Part shown: piece by piece, positions 49,985 to 59,008 of the stretch | Layout of the letters: each line of letters starts with the position of its first letter | Numbering within the stretch: the stretch's first letter is position 1 | From: Arthrobacter globiformis | GTDB lineage: Bacteria > Actinomycetota > Actinomycetes > Actinomycetales > Micrococcaceae | Assembly (NCBI RefSeq): GCF_030815865.1 | Contig: NZ_JAUSXI010000001.1 | Location: forward strand, 806,001-870,000 | Reading direction: 5' to 3' | Length of the DNA stretch: 64,000 bases | Translations under genes and position numbers: made by a program | The notes under the pieces: model-generated | Database searches by the model: none | Seen by the model: only the letters and a program-made list of their open reading frames with translations | Told to the model about the DNA's origin: nothing

Positions 49985-50440
49985 ATGGAATACCAGAATC
50001 CACAAACCGCCGCCGTTCGAGTGGACCCTGCCCTGACGCCGGCTGCAGCCGGCGGGCGCACCGTGATCTCCGAGACCGCCGTGGCCAAAGTCGCCGGGAT
50101 CGCGGCCCGGGCCGTGCCCGGCGTGTACTCCCTGGGGACCGGCTCCTCCCGGGCACTCGGAGCCATCAGGGACGCGGTGGGCAGCTCCGATCACGCCGCA
50201 GGCGTGCATGCCGAGGTCGGCGAAACCCAGGTGGCAGTGGACATCACCCTGGTGGCGGTCTACGGCGCTCCGCTGCACGCCCTGGCCAACCAGGTACGGG
50301 CAAGCGTTTATGCGGCCGTCGAGAAACTGGTGGGCCTGCAGGTCATCGAGGTGAACGTTGAGATCAACGACGTCTACATTGCACCCCCGGTGAAACCGAC
50401 GGGCGCTCCCGCCGTCGCTGAGAGGGAGGCGGTCCTGTGA
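49985..50440 (+). CDS. Asp23/Gls24 family envelope stress protein
   Basis: A 151-aa protein with the Asp23 fold: GGRTVISETAVAKVAGIAAR, AVPGVYSLG, VGETQVAVDITLVAVYGAPL and VNVEINDVYI. GGGGAG lies 5 nt before the ATG. The family is membrane-associated through AmaP-like anchors and responds to alkaline or cell-wall stress. It leads a five-gene overlapping operon (49985-52281) that contains DUF2273, a second Asp23-like protein, a DUF6286 protein and an AmaP-like anchor. Confidence 0.9.
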   Translation: MEYQNPQTAAVRVDPALTPAAAGGRTVISETAVAKVAGIAARAVPGVYSLGTGSSRALGAIRDAVGSSDHAAGVHAEVGETQVAVDITLVAVYGAPLHALANQVRASVYAAVEKLVGLQVIEVNVEINDVYIAPPVKPTGAPAVAEREAVL

Positions 50441-50628
50441 GCCCCACTGTCGTTGGAATCGCAGCCGGCGCCTTCGTGGCGTTCATGTCACTACAGTTCG
50501 GTCTCTGGGGCTTCCTGATCTCCCTGCTGTTCATGGGAATCGGCGCGCTCCTGGGCCGCGCCGCAGAAGGGAAACTGGACCTCCGCAGCGTCATCGATGC
50601 CATCAGCGGGCGGCGCTCATCCTCATGA
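50437..50628 (+). CDS. DUF2273 small membrane protein
   Basis: A 63-aa protein with two adjacent hydrophobic helices (VVGIAAGAFVAFMSLQFGLW, FLISLLFMGIGALLG) and a short charged tail. GTG at 50437 overlaps the Asp23 stop (GTGA). The DUF2273 family is a regular neighbour of Asp23 proteins and probably helps anchor the complex. Confidence 0.85.
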   Translation: MSPTVVGIAAGAFVAFMSLQFGLWGFLISLLFMGIGALLGRAAEGKLDLRSVIDAISGRRSSS

Positions 50629-51026
50629 ACCGGGCAGCCAATAAAAGCCAGGCAGCCGCAGCAGCCACGCCCAGCAGGCAGTACAGCGGCCACAACAGGA
50701 TCAGCACCCAGGCGCTCACGAGCCTGGCCAAGGCTGCAGCTGCCGAGGCCTTGGGCATTCACGCCCATGACGTGCGCGCCGACTGGACGGACGACGGCGG
50801 CCTGCTGGCTTTGTCGCTCGTCGCCCCCATCCGGATCCCCAGCCTGACTGCCGTCCTCCGCGACCCGGGACGTGTCCCGGCGCTGGGCGGCTCCATCTGG
50901 GACAGGACCGTGCACGCCAAGACCGACATTTTGACCAAGGTCACCGAACTCAGCGGTGCGAGCCTGAGCAGGGTGGACATCCGCATCAGCGGTGCCCACG
51001 TCACCGAAGAGGGCAGGGTGCGGTGA
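50625..51026 (+). CDS. Asp23-associated hypothetical protein
   Basis: A 133-aa protein whose body (ISTQALTSLAKAAAAEALGI, VRADWTDDGGLLALSLVAPI, SLSRVDIRISGA) follows the strand-helix pattern of Asp23 but with poor motif match. The start ATGA overlaps the DUF2273 stop and the end overlaps the next gene. It probably forms a hetero-complex with the other Asp23 protein. Confidence 0.7.
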   Translation: MNRAANKSQAAAAATPSRQYSGHNRISTQALTSLAKAAAAEALGIHAHDVRADWTDDGGLLALSLVAPIRIPSLTAVLRDPGRVPALGGSIWDRTVHAKTDILTKVTELSGASLSRVDIRISGAHVTEEGRVR

Positions 51027-51673
51027 GTTCCGTCGTCGAACAGCAGCATGAGGCCGGCGGTGACCCGGCGCAGGGCGGCTCCGGTGCGGCGCACGCCGCC
51101 GGCATTGACATGCGCCGCGTCCTGCGCCGCGAGACCCACTCCTCACGTGCCGTGGCAGCAGTCATCGCCGGTTCCCTGGTCATCGTGCTCTGTCTTTACG
51201 CGCTCCTGGAATCCGCGGTGCGCGCCATCGGCCAGCCGCCCTGGCTCATCGACCCGCAGACCGCAGCCGAACGGATCGTGGCGCTCCCGTCGGGCATACC
51301 GCCGCTGCTGCTGGGTGCTGCCGGAGCCGTGACCGCCGCAGTAGGTCTCTTCTTTTTCCTGAGCGCGGTCCTGCCCGGGCGCCGGGCCCGGCATCTGCTT
51401 GCTGACCGGCGGATTGCCGTGGTGGTAGATGACGAGGTCATCGCTGGCGCCCTTGCCCAAAGGGCGCGCGTGGCGGCCAACGTCACGCAGGAACAGGTCA
51501 TGGTGGTGGTTTCCCAGCGCCAGGTAGTGGTCAATGTTCGCCCCACATCCGGAGTTCCGACTAGCGAAAACGCCATCCTGCAGGCGGTGGAGGACGAACT
51601 GCAGGCGATGGGACCGTCCCCCATGCCCCAGGTAACCATCAATTTGTCGACCTCCGGGGTGGTGGGCGCATGA
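51023..51673 (+). CDS. DUF6286-like membrane protein of the Asp23 operon
   Basis: A 216-aa protein with two TM segments (AVIAGSLVIVLCLYALLES; LLLGAAGAVTAAVGLFFFL) and a C-terminal alkaline-shock-like domain (VVVDDEVIAGALAQRARVAA, VVVSQRQVVVNVRPTSG). GTG start overlaps the preceding stop. The family assignment rests on size and context. Confidence 0.75.
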   Translation: MSSVVEQQHEAGGDPAQGGSGAAHAAGIDMRRVLRRETHSSRAVAAVIAGSLVIVLCLYALLESAVRAIGQPPWLIDPQTAAERIVALPSGIPPLLLGAAGAVTAAVGLFFFLSAVLPGRRARHLLADRRIAVVVDDEVIAGALAQRARVAANVTQEQVMVVVSQRQVVVNVRPTSGVPTSENAILQAVEDELQAMGPSPMPQVTINLSTSGVVGA

Positions 51674-52281
51674 ATGGCACACCAAGGCTTCTCAACCGGA
51701 TCCTTCTCGGCATTCTTGGCTTCAAGCTGCTGGTGATCGGCGTGCTGCTCGTTCTCCTGGCGGCCGTCCCCGCCGTCGCGGCGTGGTGGCACTCCTGGTC
51801 CAGAAGCGTGTCGGACAACGTCACCGCGGCCTTCGAAGGCACGCAGTTCCCCGGCCGGCAGGGGAGTTGGCTGTGGGTCGTCCTGGCCCTCGGAGTGGTG
51901 CTGCTGATCGGCCTCATGGTTGCGTGGATCGCGCAGCAGGGCAAGGGCCGCACCGACCTCCTGCTGGCGGCAGATGATCCGGGCGGCGTTCCCGGCGACA
52001 TCAGGATCGGCGGGGGAGTGGCCGAGCAGGCGCTGAAGAACGCCCTGGCCGACCGTCCCGAGCTCGCCGGCGCCACGGTCTCGATCTACGACGTCAAGGG
52101 CCAGCCGGCGCTGAAGCTCCGGCTGCACCCACGGCCGGGTGTGCCTCCGCAGGCCGTCGCGGCCGAAGCGGCGGACTTGGTTGACGCGCTGAGCGCCGTG
52201 GTGGGCCAGCGGACGCCGGTTCTGGTGCACATCGCGGCTGGCGCGCGGACCCGCTTCAGCCGCGCCGAGCGGGTCCGCTAG
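51670..52281 (+). CDS. AmaP-like alkaline shock response membrane anchor
   Basis: A 203-aa protein with N-terminal TM (ILLGILGFKLLVIGVLLVLL), a second TM (WLWVVLALGVVLLIGLMVAW) and a C-terminal cytoplasmic Asp23-like part (IRIGGGVAEQALKNALADRP, GATVSIYDVKGQPALKL). This topology fits the AmaP anchor of Asp23. It is the last gene of the operon, overlapping the upstream gene by ATGA. Confidence 0.8.
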   Translation: MNGTPRLLNRILLGILGFKLLVIGVLLVLLAAVPAVAAWWHSWSRSVSDNVTAAFEGTQFPGRQGSWLWVVLALGVVLLIGLMVAWIAQQGKGRTDLLLAADDPGGVPGDIRIGGGVAEQALKNALADRPELAGATVSIYDVKGQPALKLRLHPRPGVPPQAVAAEAADLVDALSAVVGQRTPVLVHIAAGARTRFSRAERVR

Positions 52282-52318
52282 CTCCCTTATCCAGAGCTCT
52301 GTCAGCCAGTCGGGCCGC

Positions 52319-54196
52319 TTATCCGGCCACCAGGTAGGCCGCACTGTTGGGCGCAATCACGGCTTCATCAGCGCCTGATTCTGCAGCGCTCGACAGCGCC
52401 ACGCGGTAACCGTCGGGGACCGGCGTGGGATCCGCTCCCGTGTTGGCGACCACCAGGACATCACGGTTGTGGAAGGCCAGGACCCCCAGTTCGGGGTCGT
52501 GGTTGTCCGCCCAGCAGAATGTTCCGGATCCCAGACTGTGGTTCCGGCGTGCGGTGAGCGCGGCGCGGTACAGCTCCAGTGTCGAGCCTTTGACGCCGTC
52601 CTGCCGGTCCGCGGCCAGATCTTCGAAGGATTCTGGCTGAGGCAGCCAGGGCGCGGCGGGGTCCTTCGCAGTGGACGCCTCTGCGAAGCCATACCCGGGC
52701 GCTGCGGATTTCCATGGCAGTGGCACCCGGCAACCATCGCGCCCGCGCTCAATGCCGTTGGTCCGGAAGAACGTCGGGTCCTGCCGGGCTTCGGCGGGCA
52801 GCGTGGTGTGCTCGGGGAGGCCAAGTTCTTCACCCTGATAGATGTACGCGGAGCCGGGGAGGGCCAGGGACACCAGCGTGGCGGCCCGGGCACGGGCCAA
52901 GCCCAGGGCCTCATCGGGCTGCTCGTCCTCGGCGGCAATCCCCTTGGGAAAAGTGGTGGGATCCTGCAAACCGAAGCGGCTCGGATGGCGCACCGTGTCA
53001 TGGTTGCTCAGCACCCACGTGGACGGCGCCCCCACGGACGCGGCCGCCTCGAGGGAGTCCTCGATGGCCACGGCCATCCGCCGGGCGTCCCAGCCTGCCA
53101 GCAGGAAGTCGAAGTTGAAGGCCTGCTGCATCTCGTCCAGCCGGATGTACCGCGCCAGCCGCTCCGCCGGTTCAACCCACGCCTCGGCCACCAGCATGCG
53201 GTCGCCGTCGTACCCGCCAAGGACCCGGTTCCAATCCCGGTAAATGTCATGGACGCCGTCCTGGTCAAAGAACGGCGACGGCGGATATAGCGGCGACACT
53301 GGTTCGTGATCAGCGGCCCCGGCGGTGTCCCCGGCCCCGGCGCCCGAGCCGGCGGTGTCCCCGACGGTATCACCAGCCGGAGTGGCGTGTGCCGTATGCG
53401 GCTCAACTGCCTCTCCGTGGGCGCCCGGGGGATCCGTCACATGGGCGGCTTCGGCGGAGCCTTCCACCATGGCGGCCACACCTTCCCAGTCCGGAAGGCC
53501 GGCCTCCTTCACCATCCCGTGGGCCACATCCACCCGGAATCCGTCCACGCCCCGGTCCAGCCAGAAGCGGAGCACGGAACGCATCTCATCCCAGACCTCG
53601 GGGTTTTCCCAGTTGAGGTCCGGCTGCTTCGTGTCGAAAAGGTGCAGGTACCAGTCCCCGGGGGAGCCGTCCGCGTCCGTGGTCCGCGTCCAGGCCGGTC
53701 CGCCGAAGATGGAATTCCAGTTGTTGGGCGCGAGGTTACCGTCGCCGGAGCCGGGGACCTCGTCCTTCCCGGGCCGGAACATGTAACGCTCCCTGGCGGC
53801 CGAGCCCGGTTCCGCCGCGAGGGCCTCCTGGAACCAGGCATGTTCATCGGACGTGTGGTTGGGGACCAGGTCGACGATCACCTTCAGCCCGCGTGCATGG
53901 GCCTGCTCCAGCATGGCGTCGAAGTCGGCCAGGGTACCGAACATCGGGTCCACCTGCCGGTAATCAGCGACGTCGTAACCGCCGTCCGCCTGCGGGGACC
54001 GGTAGAACGGCGAGAGCCAGATGGCGTCAACACCCAGCTGCTGCAGGTACGGCAGTCGCGCCGTGACGCCGGGCAGGTCACCCATGCCGTCACCGTTCCC
54101 GTCGGAAAAGGAACGTGGATAGATCTGGTAGACAGCTGCGTGGGCCCACCACGCCGTTGTCTCGGAAGCCGGCGTGCTGATCGGGCTGTGACTCAT
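52319..54196 (-). CDS. Glycoside hydrolase family 13 (alpha-glucosidase type)
   Basis: A 625-aa cytoplasmic GH13 enzyme, oligo-1,6-glucosidase/alpha-glucosidase/sucrose hydrolase subfamily. Motifs: VDLVPNHTSDEH (region I), GFRVDVAHGM with the nucleophile Asp (II), LVAEAWVE with the acid/base Glu (III), VLSNHDTVRH with the stabiliser Asp (IV). An Ala/Gly/Thr-rich insertion of about 60 residues (GDTVGDTAGSGAGAGDTA) sits between II and III and is unusual. No signal peptide. The LacI-type operator at 54222 lies between it and the divergent transporter operon. Confidence 0.9.
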   Translation of the reverse strand: MSHSPISTPASETTAWWAHAAVYQIYPRSFSDGNGDGMGDLPGVTARLPYLQQLGVDAIWLSPFYRSPQADGGYDVADYRQVDPMFGTLADFDAMLEQAHARGLKVIVDLVPNHTSDEHAWFQEALAAEPGSAARERYMFRPGKDEVPGSGDGNLAPNNWNSIFGGPAWTRTTDADGSPGDWYLHLFDTKQPDLNWENPEVWDEMRSVLRFWLDRGVDGFRVDVAHGMVKEAGLPDWEGVAAMVEGSAEAAHVTDPPGAHGEAVEPHTAHATPAGDTVGDTAGSGAGAGDTAGAADHEPVSPLYPPSPFFDQDGVHDIYRDWNRVLGGYDGDRMLVAEAWVEPAERLARYIRLDEMQQAFNFDFLLAGWDARRMAVAIEDSLEAAASVGAPSTWVLSNHDTVRHPSRFGLQDPTTFPKGIAAEDEQPDEALGLARARAATLVSLALPGSAYIYQGEELGLPEHTTLPAEARQDPTFFRTNGIERGRDGCRVPLPWKSAAPGYGFAEASTAKDPAAPWLPQPESFEDLAADRQDGVKGSTLELYRAALTARRNHSLGSGTFCWADNHDPELGVLAFHNRDVLVVANTGADPTPVPDGYRVALSSAAESGADEAVIAPNSAAYLVAG

Positions 54197-54221
54197 AGTT
54201 GCCTCTCCGGTAACAATTAGG

Positions 54222-54235
54222 TGTAAACGCTTGCA
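54222..54235. promoter_or_regulatory. LacI-type operator between GH13 and the ABC transporter
   Basis: TGTAAACGCTTGCA, one base different from the operator at 47296. It lies 26 bp before the GH13 start (minus) and 87 bp before the transporter start (plus), fitting control of both. Confidence 0.75.
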
Positions 54236-54322
54236 TATCTTCGGGCAACGTTACTAGTGTGACAGTCACCACATCAACCGCACGAATGATTTTCATGTCA
54301 CTCAGCGAGGAGTCTCCAGCCA

Positions 54323-55615
54323 ATGAAAACCCCTAAGTTCTTACTCCCGGTTGCCACCGCCGGTGTGCTCGCCCTGACCCTGTCCGCCTGTGGCGGCGGC
54401 GGCGGCGGCACAACGGGCGGCGGTGCCGGGGGAGGCGACGCCGCCAACAACCTTGACGGCCGCGGGCCCATTACCTACGTTCAGGGCAAGGACAACAGCA
54501 ATGTGGTCCGCCCACTGGTCGAGAAGTGGAACGCCGCCCACCCGAACGAGAAGGTGACCTTCAAGGAGCAGACGGACCAGGCAGACCAGCAGCACGACGA
54601 CATTGTGCAGCACTTCCAGGCCAAGGATGCCAGCTACGACGTCGTGGACGTTGACGTCGTGTGGACAGCAGAATTCGCCGCCAAGGGATGGCTCCAGCCG
54701 CTGAAGGACAAGATGGCCTTCGATACCAGCGCCATGCTGAAGCCGACCGTCGACGCCGCCTCATACAAGGGAACGCTCTACGCGGCCCCGCAGACCTCCG
54801 ACGGCGCCCTGCTGTACTACCGCAAGGACCTGGTTCCCACCCCGCCGAAAACGTGGGACGAGATGATGGGCATGTGCTCCATCGCCAAGCAGAACAACAT
54901 CGGCTGCTACGCCGGGCAGTTCAGCAAGTATGAAGGCCTGACCGTCAACGCTTCGGAGGCCATCAACTCCGCCGGCGGCGCCGTTCTGGATCCGGACGGC
55001 AAGCCCAGCCTGAACACCGCCGAGGCCAAGACGGGCCTTGAGAACCTGGCCAAGGCCTACGCCGACGGCAACATCCCCAAGGAGGGCATCACCTTCCAGG
55101 AGGAGCAGAGCCGCCAGGCGTTCCAGGGCGGAAAGCTCCTCTTCCATCGCAACTGGCCCTACGTCTACAACCTGGCAACCACTGAAGGTTCCTCGGCAGT
55201 GAAGGACAAGCTGGGCATCGCCCCGATCCCGGGCAAGGACGGCCCCGGTGCATCCACGCTGGGTGGCCACAGCATGGCTGTCAGTGTCTACTCCAAGAAC
55301 AAGGCAACGGCCCTGGACTTCCTGAAGTTCATGACGTCGGAAGAGACCGAGAAGTTCTACGCCACGCAGGGTTCACTGGCTCCGGTGCTGGGCAGCCTTT
55401 ACACCGACGCTGCCCTGGTGAAGAAACTCCCGTACCTACCGGTGCTGAAGACCTCCATCGAGAACGCAGTGCCGCGTCCGGTCAGCCCGTTCTACCCGGC
55501 GGTCACCAAGGCAATCCAGGAAAACGCGTATTCAGCCATCAAGGGCGAGAAGCCCGTGGACACCGCTCTGTCTGACATGCAGAAGTCCATCGAATCCGCC
55601 GGTTCAGGATCGTAG
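54323..55615 (+). CDS. Sugar ABC transporter substrate-binding lipoprotein
   Basis: A 430-aa extracytoplasmic solute-binding protein, family 1. Signal and lipobox are LALTLSACGGGG. The maltose-binding-like body has TYVQGKDNSNVVRPLVEKWN, DVVDVDVVWTAEFAAKGWL and the hinge segments EQSRQAFQGGKLLFHRNWP. Glycine-rich linker after Cys. It is the first gene of a transporter operon with two permeases; the ATPase is not encoded here and is probably a shared MsiK-type one. Substrate likely an alpha- or fructosyl-glucoside, by context. Confidence 0.9.
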   Translation: MKTPKFLLPVATAGVLALTLSACGGGGGGTTGGGAGGGDAANNLDGRGPITYVQGKDNSNVVRPLVEKWNAAHPNEKVTFKEQTDQADQQHDDIVQHFQAKDASYDVVDVDVVWTAEFAAKGWLQPLKDKMAFDTSAMLKPTVDAASYKGTLYAAPQTSDGALLYYRKDLVPTPPKTWDEMMGMCSIAKQNNIGCYAGQFSKYEGLTVNASEAINSAGGAVLDPDGKPSLNTAEAKTGLENLAKAYADGNIPKEGITFQEEQSRQAFQGGKLLFHRNWPYVYNLATTEGSSAVKDKLGIAPIPGKDGPGASTLGGHSMAVSVYSKNKATALDFLKFMTSEETEKFYATQGSLAPVLGSLYTDAALVKKLPYLPVLKTSIENAVPRPVSPFYPAVTKAIQENAYSAIKGEKPVDTALSDMQKSIESAGSGS

Positions 55616-55622
55616 TTCCGCC

Positions 55623-56660
55623 ATGGCAACCGAAGTAGGCTCGACGCCGGTCAAGGCACCGGCGTCGGGCGGCACCCCGATCCACCACGGCCCCAAGGGC
55701 GTGGGTGAGGATAACAAGATTCTGAGTCAGGGAAAGTGGGCCTCATGGCTCCTTGCCCCGACCATCATTGCCCTTGCCGTGGTGATCGTTTACCCAATCA
55801 TCAGCGCAATCGTGATGTCCTTCCAGAAGGATGCCGGCCTGGATCCGGCCACCGGCCTCTTTACCGCAGGCGGTCCGGCAGGCGTCCAAAACTACGTCAA
55901 CTGGCTCGCCCAGCAGTGTTCTGCTCCGGCAGGCGGAACGGTGGCTTGCCCGCCGGGTACGCTGGGTGCGCAGTTCTGGTCGGCCACGGCAACAACGTTC
56001 TTCTTCACTGTGGTGACCGTAACCTTCGAGACCGTCCTGGGCTTCTGGATGGCAATGATCATGGCCCGCACCTTTAAGGGCCGGAGCATGGTCCGTGCCG
56101 CCGTTCTGGTGCCGTGGGCCATCCCCACTGCCGTCACCGCGAAGCTCTGGTTCTTCATCTTCGCCTTCGAAGGCATCGCCAACAAGCTGTTCAACACCTC
56201 GATCCTGTGGACCGGCAGCGAGTGGCCGGCGAAGTGGGCAGTGGTCATCGCGGACGTCTGGAAGACGACTCCCTTCATGGCTTTGCTGATCCTGGCCGGA
56301 CTCCAGATGATCCCGGCCGAGGTTTACGAGGCCGCCAAGGTCGACGGCGCCACCGCCTGGCAGCGCTTCCGGTTGATCACCCTGCCGTTGGTGAAGCCCG
56401 CCCTGATGGTGGCCATCCTGTTCCGTACCCTGGACGCCCTGCGCATGTTCGACCTCCCGTACATCCTGACGGGCGGCGCAAATAACACCACTACCCTGTC
56501 CATCCTGGTGATCAACCAAATCAGGCAAGGGTTCAATGCCGCAGCGGCGTTGTCGACCATCACCTTCATCATCATCTTTCTTGTCGCGTTCATCTTTGTC
56601 CGGTTCCTCGGGGCAAATGTTGTTGAACAGAGCGGCGCCACCGGTAAGGGGAAGAAATGA
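55623..56660 (+). CDS. Sugar ABC transporter permease (MalF type)
   Basis: A 345-aa inner-membrane permease with six or more TM segments (e.g. APTIIALAVVIVYPIISAIV; FFFTVVTVTFETVLGFWMA) and the coupling-loop EAA motif EAAKVDGATAWQRFRLITLP. It starts 7 nt after the binding-protein stop. It pairs with the following MalG-type permease. The C-terminus extends to GKGKK. Confidence 0.9.
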   Translation: MATEVGSTPVKAPASGGTPIHHGPKGVGEDNKILSQGKWASWLLAPTIIALAVVIVYPIISAIVMSFQKDAGLDPATGLFTAGGPAGVQNYVNWLAQQCSAPAGGTVACPPGTLGAQFWSATATTFFFTVVTVTFETVLGFWMAMIMARTFKGRSMVRAAVLVPWAIPTAVTAKLWFFIFAFEGIANKLFNTSILWTGSEWPAKWAVVIADVWKTTPFMALLILAGLQMIPAEVYEAAKVDGATAWQRFRLITLPLVKPALMVAILFRTLDALRMFDLPYILTGGANNTTTLSILVINQIRQGFNAAAALSTITFIIIFLVAFIFVRFLGANVVEQSGATGKGKK

Positions 56661-57556
56661 CCGCCGCGACATCCTCCGCCACAAGCCTGCGCGCGGAGCA
56701 GGACCGAGGCCGCCGCAAGGCACAGAACAAGGAGAAGTGGGCGCAGGGCAGGACCTACATCAGCGCCGCCGTCATCCTGGTCTGGTGCCTGGCACCGGCC
56801 TACTGGATGGTGGTGACGGCGTTCCGCGAGGTGGGCTTCACCTACGACACCTCGATCCTGCCCAGCCATGTCACGCTGGACAACTTCAACACCGCGTTCG
56901 ACACCTCGTTCGGCAACCGGTTCGGCCAGGCGCTGCTCAACAGCATCTTCATCGGCGGCGTCGTCACACTGGTGTCGCTGATTATCGGTGTTTTCGCGGC
57001 GTACGCGCTTGCGCGGCTGAACTTCCGGTTCAAGTACCTGGTGCTCGGCTTCATCCTGGGCGCATCCATGTTCCCGGGCGTTGCCCTGATCACCCCGCTG
57101 TTCCAGTTGTTTACCAACATCGGCTGGATGGGTTCTTACCAGGCGCTGATTATTCCGAACATTTCGTTCGTCCTGCCGCTGACGGTGTACACGATGACCT
57201 CCTTCTTCCGGGAGATGCCGTGGGAGCTGGAGGAGTCGGCCCGGGTGGACGGCTGCACCCAGGGACAGGCCTTTCGCAAGGTCATCATGCCCCTCGCCGC
57301 GCCGGCCATCTTCACCACGGCGATTCTGGCGTTCATCTCCTCCTGGAATGAATTCCTGATCGCCAGCCAGCTGTCCAGCGATGCAACGCAGCCGGTAACG
57401 GTGGCAATCGCCAACTTCGCCGGGGCCCAGCCGAACCAGGTCCCGTACACGGCCATCATGGCTGCAGGCACCATCGTCACCATTCCGTTGGTCATCCTGG
57501 TGCTGGTGTTCCAACGCAAGATTGTGGCCGGCCTGACGGCGGGCGCTGTCAAGTGA
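56657..57556 (+). CDS. Sugar ABC transporter permease (MalG type)
   Basis: A 299-aa permease with TM segments (SLIIGVFAAYALARL, VPYTAIMAAGTIVTIPLVIL) and the coupling motif EESARVDGCTQGQAFRKVIMP. It ends with QRKIVAGLTAGAVK, the classical C-terminus of MalG-type permeases. ATGA overlap with the upstream permease. Confidence 0.9.
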   Translation: MTAATSSATSLRAEQDRGRRKAQNKEKWAQGRTYISAAVILVWCLAPAYWMVVTAFREVGFTYDTSILPSHVTLDNFNTAFDTSFGNRFGQALLNSIFIGGVVTLVSLIIGVFAAYALARLNFRFKYLVLGFILGASMFPGVALITPLFQLFTNIGWMGSYQALIIPNISFVLPLTVYTMTSFFREMPWELEESARVDGCTQGQAFRKVIMPLAAPAIFTTAILAFISSWNEFLIASQLSSDATQPVTVAIANFAGAQPNQVPYTAIMAAGTIVTIPLVILVLVFQRKIVAGLTAGAVK

Positions 57557-57816
57557 CGCACGGAGCAGCACCACAGGGCAGGAAGCAGGCACCTATCGCG
57601 CCCAAGCGCGTACGGTCCGGCGAGGACTTCGACATCATCATAGGATTCCTCGCCTTCTGGGCTGTGGTGCTGCTCGTCGTCACCATCTGGATGGAGGTGA
57701 CGGCGCAGCCCGCCGTCTTCTGGGCGCTGGGGCTGCTGGCCACACTGCTGGCACTGTATGGCATGGTCAGGCTCCGCAGGCGCCTCCCCGTGCGCACGGC
57801 CACGCGCCGCAAGTAA
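57553..57816 (+). CDS. Small membrane protein of the transporter operon
   Basis: An 87-aa protein with two TM segments (IIGFLAFWAVVLLVVTIWM; FWALGLLATLLALYGMV) and Lys/Arg-rich ends. GTG start overlaps the MalG-type stop. Small proteins of this form commonly end actinobacterial sugar transporter operons; function unknown. Confidence 0.7.
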   Translation: MTHGAAPQGRKQAPIAPKRVRSGEDFDIIIGFLAFWAVVLLVVTIWMEVTAQPAVFWALGLLATLLALYGMVRLRRRLPVRTATRRK

Positions 57817-57895
57817 CACCTGCGGGACTAAAATGGATTCTTGCCGCCGGGGAACTGCATGGCGGAAATTTGCATGAGGGCTTGGAGAGGACATC

Positions 57896-58964
57896 GTGGC
57901 GCGCACTACTGAAAGGGCACAGCGCGGTGGCCACTCAGGAGTCAGTATCGAGGACGTGGCCGCGGCCGCGGGAGTTTCCACGGCAACCGTGTCGCGCGCC
58001 GTGGCGGGGGTTACCCAGGGTCTCGCCGGCAACCCGGGAAAAAATCCTGGAGGTGGCAGCGGCGCTGGGCTACGTTGCCTCATCCTCGGCGTCTGGCCTT
58101 GCCACGGGACGCACCAAGACCATTGGCGTGCTGGCCCCGTTTGTGAGCCGGTGGTTCTTCTCCAAGGCCATCGAGGGCGCGGACCGCGAACTCCATGCCC
58201 GGCAGTACAACCTTTCACTCTTCAATCTGGGCGGCCACGGCAGCCGCCGCGAGCGGCTCTTCAGCAAGACCATGGTCTACAAGCAGATTGACGCCCTCCT
58301 GGTCCTGTGTATGGCGCTGACCCGGGACGAGCTGGAGCACCTGCAAAAGATCGACATCCCGCTGGTGGTGGTGGGCGGCCACGTGGAGGAATGTGCCTAC
58401 ATCGGCATCGACGACTACGCGGCAGCCTCCACCGCCGTCAAGCACCTGATCGAACTCGGCCACCGGGACATCGCGCTGCTGCACGGCGACGATGAAACCG
58501 ACCTCAACTTCGATGTTCCCCGGGTCCGCATCCTGGCCTTCCAGGACGTCATGACAGCTGCCGGCCTGGAAGTCCGTCCCGAGTGGGACGAGTGGGGCGA
58601 CTTCACAGTCCGCAGCGGCCAGGAGGCGTTCCGGCGGCTGTGGGCCCAGCCAGGCGAGAAACCGACCGCCATCTTCTGTGCGTCAGATGAAATGGCCATG
58701 GGGGTCATCTTCGAAGCGAACCGCGTCGGCGTCCGGGTTCCGGAGGACCTGTCCGTGATCGGCATAGACGACCACGATTTTTCCGACGCCATTGGTCTCA
58801 CCACTGTGGGGCAGCGGCCCGACGAGCAAGCCGAGCTTGGCACCAAGATGCTGCTCGACGAACTCTTGGGGATCCCCGGTTCGGTGCAGTCCTCCGTCGC
58901 GCCGCACCGGCTGATCGTCAGACGCACGACGGCGCCGCCCCGGACCTCCCAGCAGCGCACCTGA
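57896..58964 (+). pseudogene. LacI family regulator with a frameshift in the DNA-binding domain
   Basis: GTG at 57896 with GGAGAGG upstream opens the HTH: GVSIEDVAAAAGVSTATVSR. At about 58003-58012 (GTGGCGGGGG) the frame changes: the expected continuation RGLPRVSPATREKILEVAAA is in the +1 frame together with the whole ligand domain (TIGVLAPFVSRWFFSKAIEG, CASDEMAMGV, LSVIGIDDHDFSD) to 58964. One extra G explains it. This is either a real inactivating mutation or an error in a G run. The gene would otherwise encode an about 355-aa LacI regulator for the flanking sugar genes. Confidence 0.8.
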
Positions 58965-59008
58965 CGTCTTTGTGAGAGCCGGGTGCCGGGCCGGGTAGCT
59001 TGCCGGGT

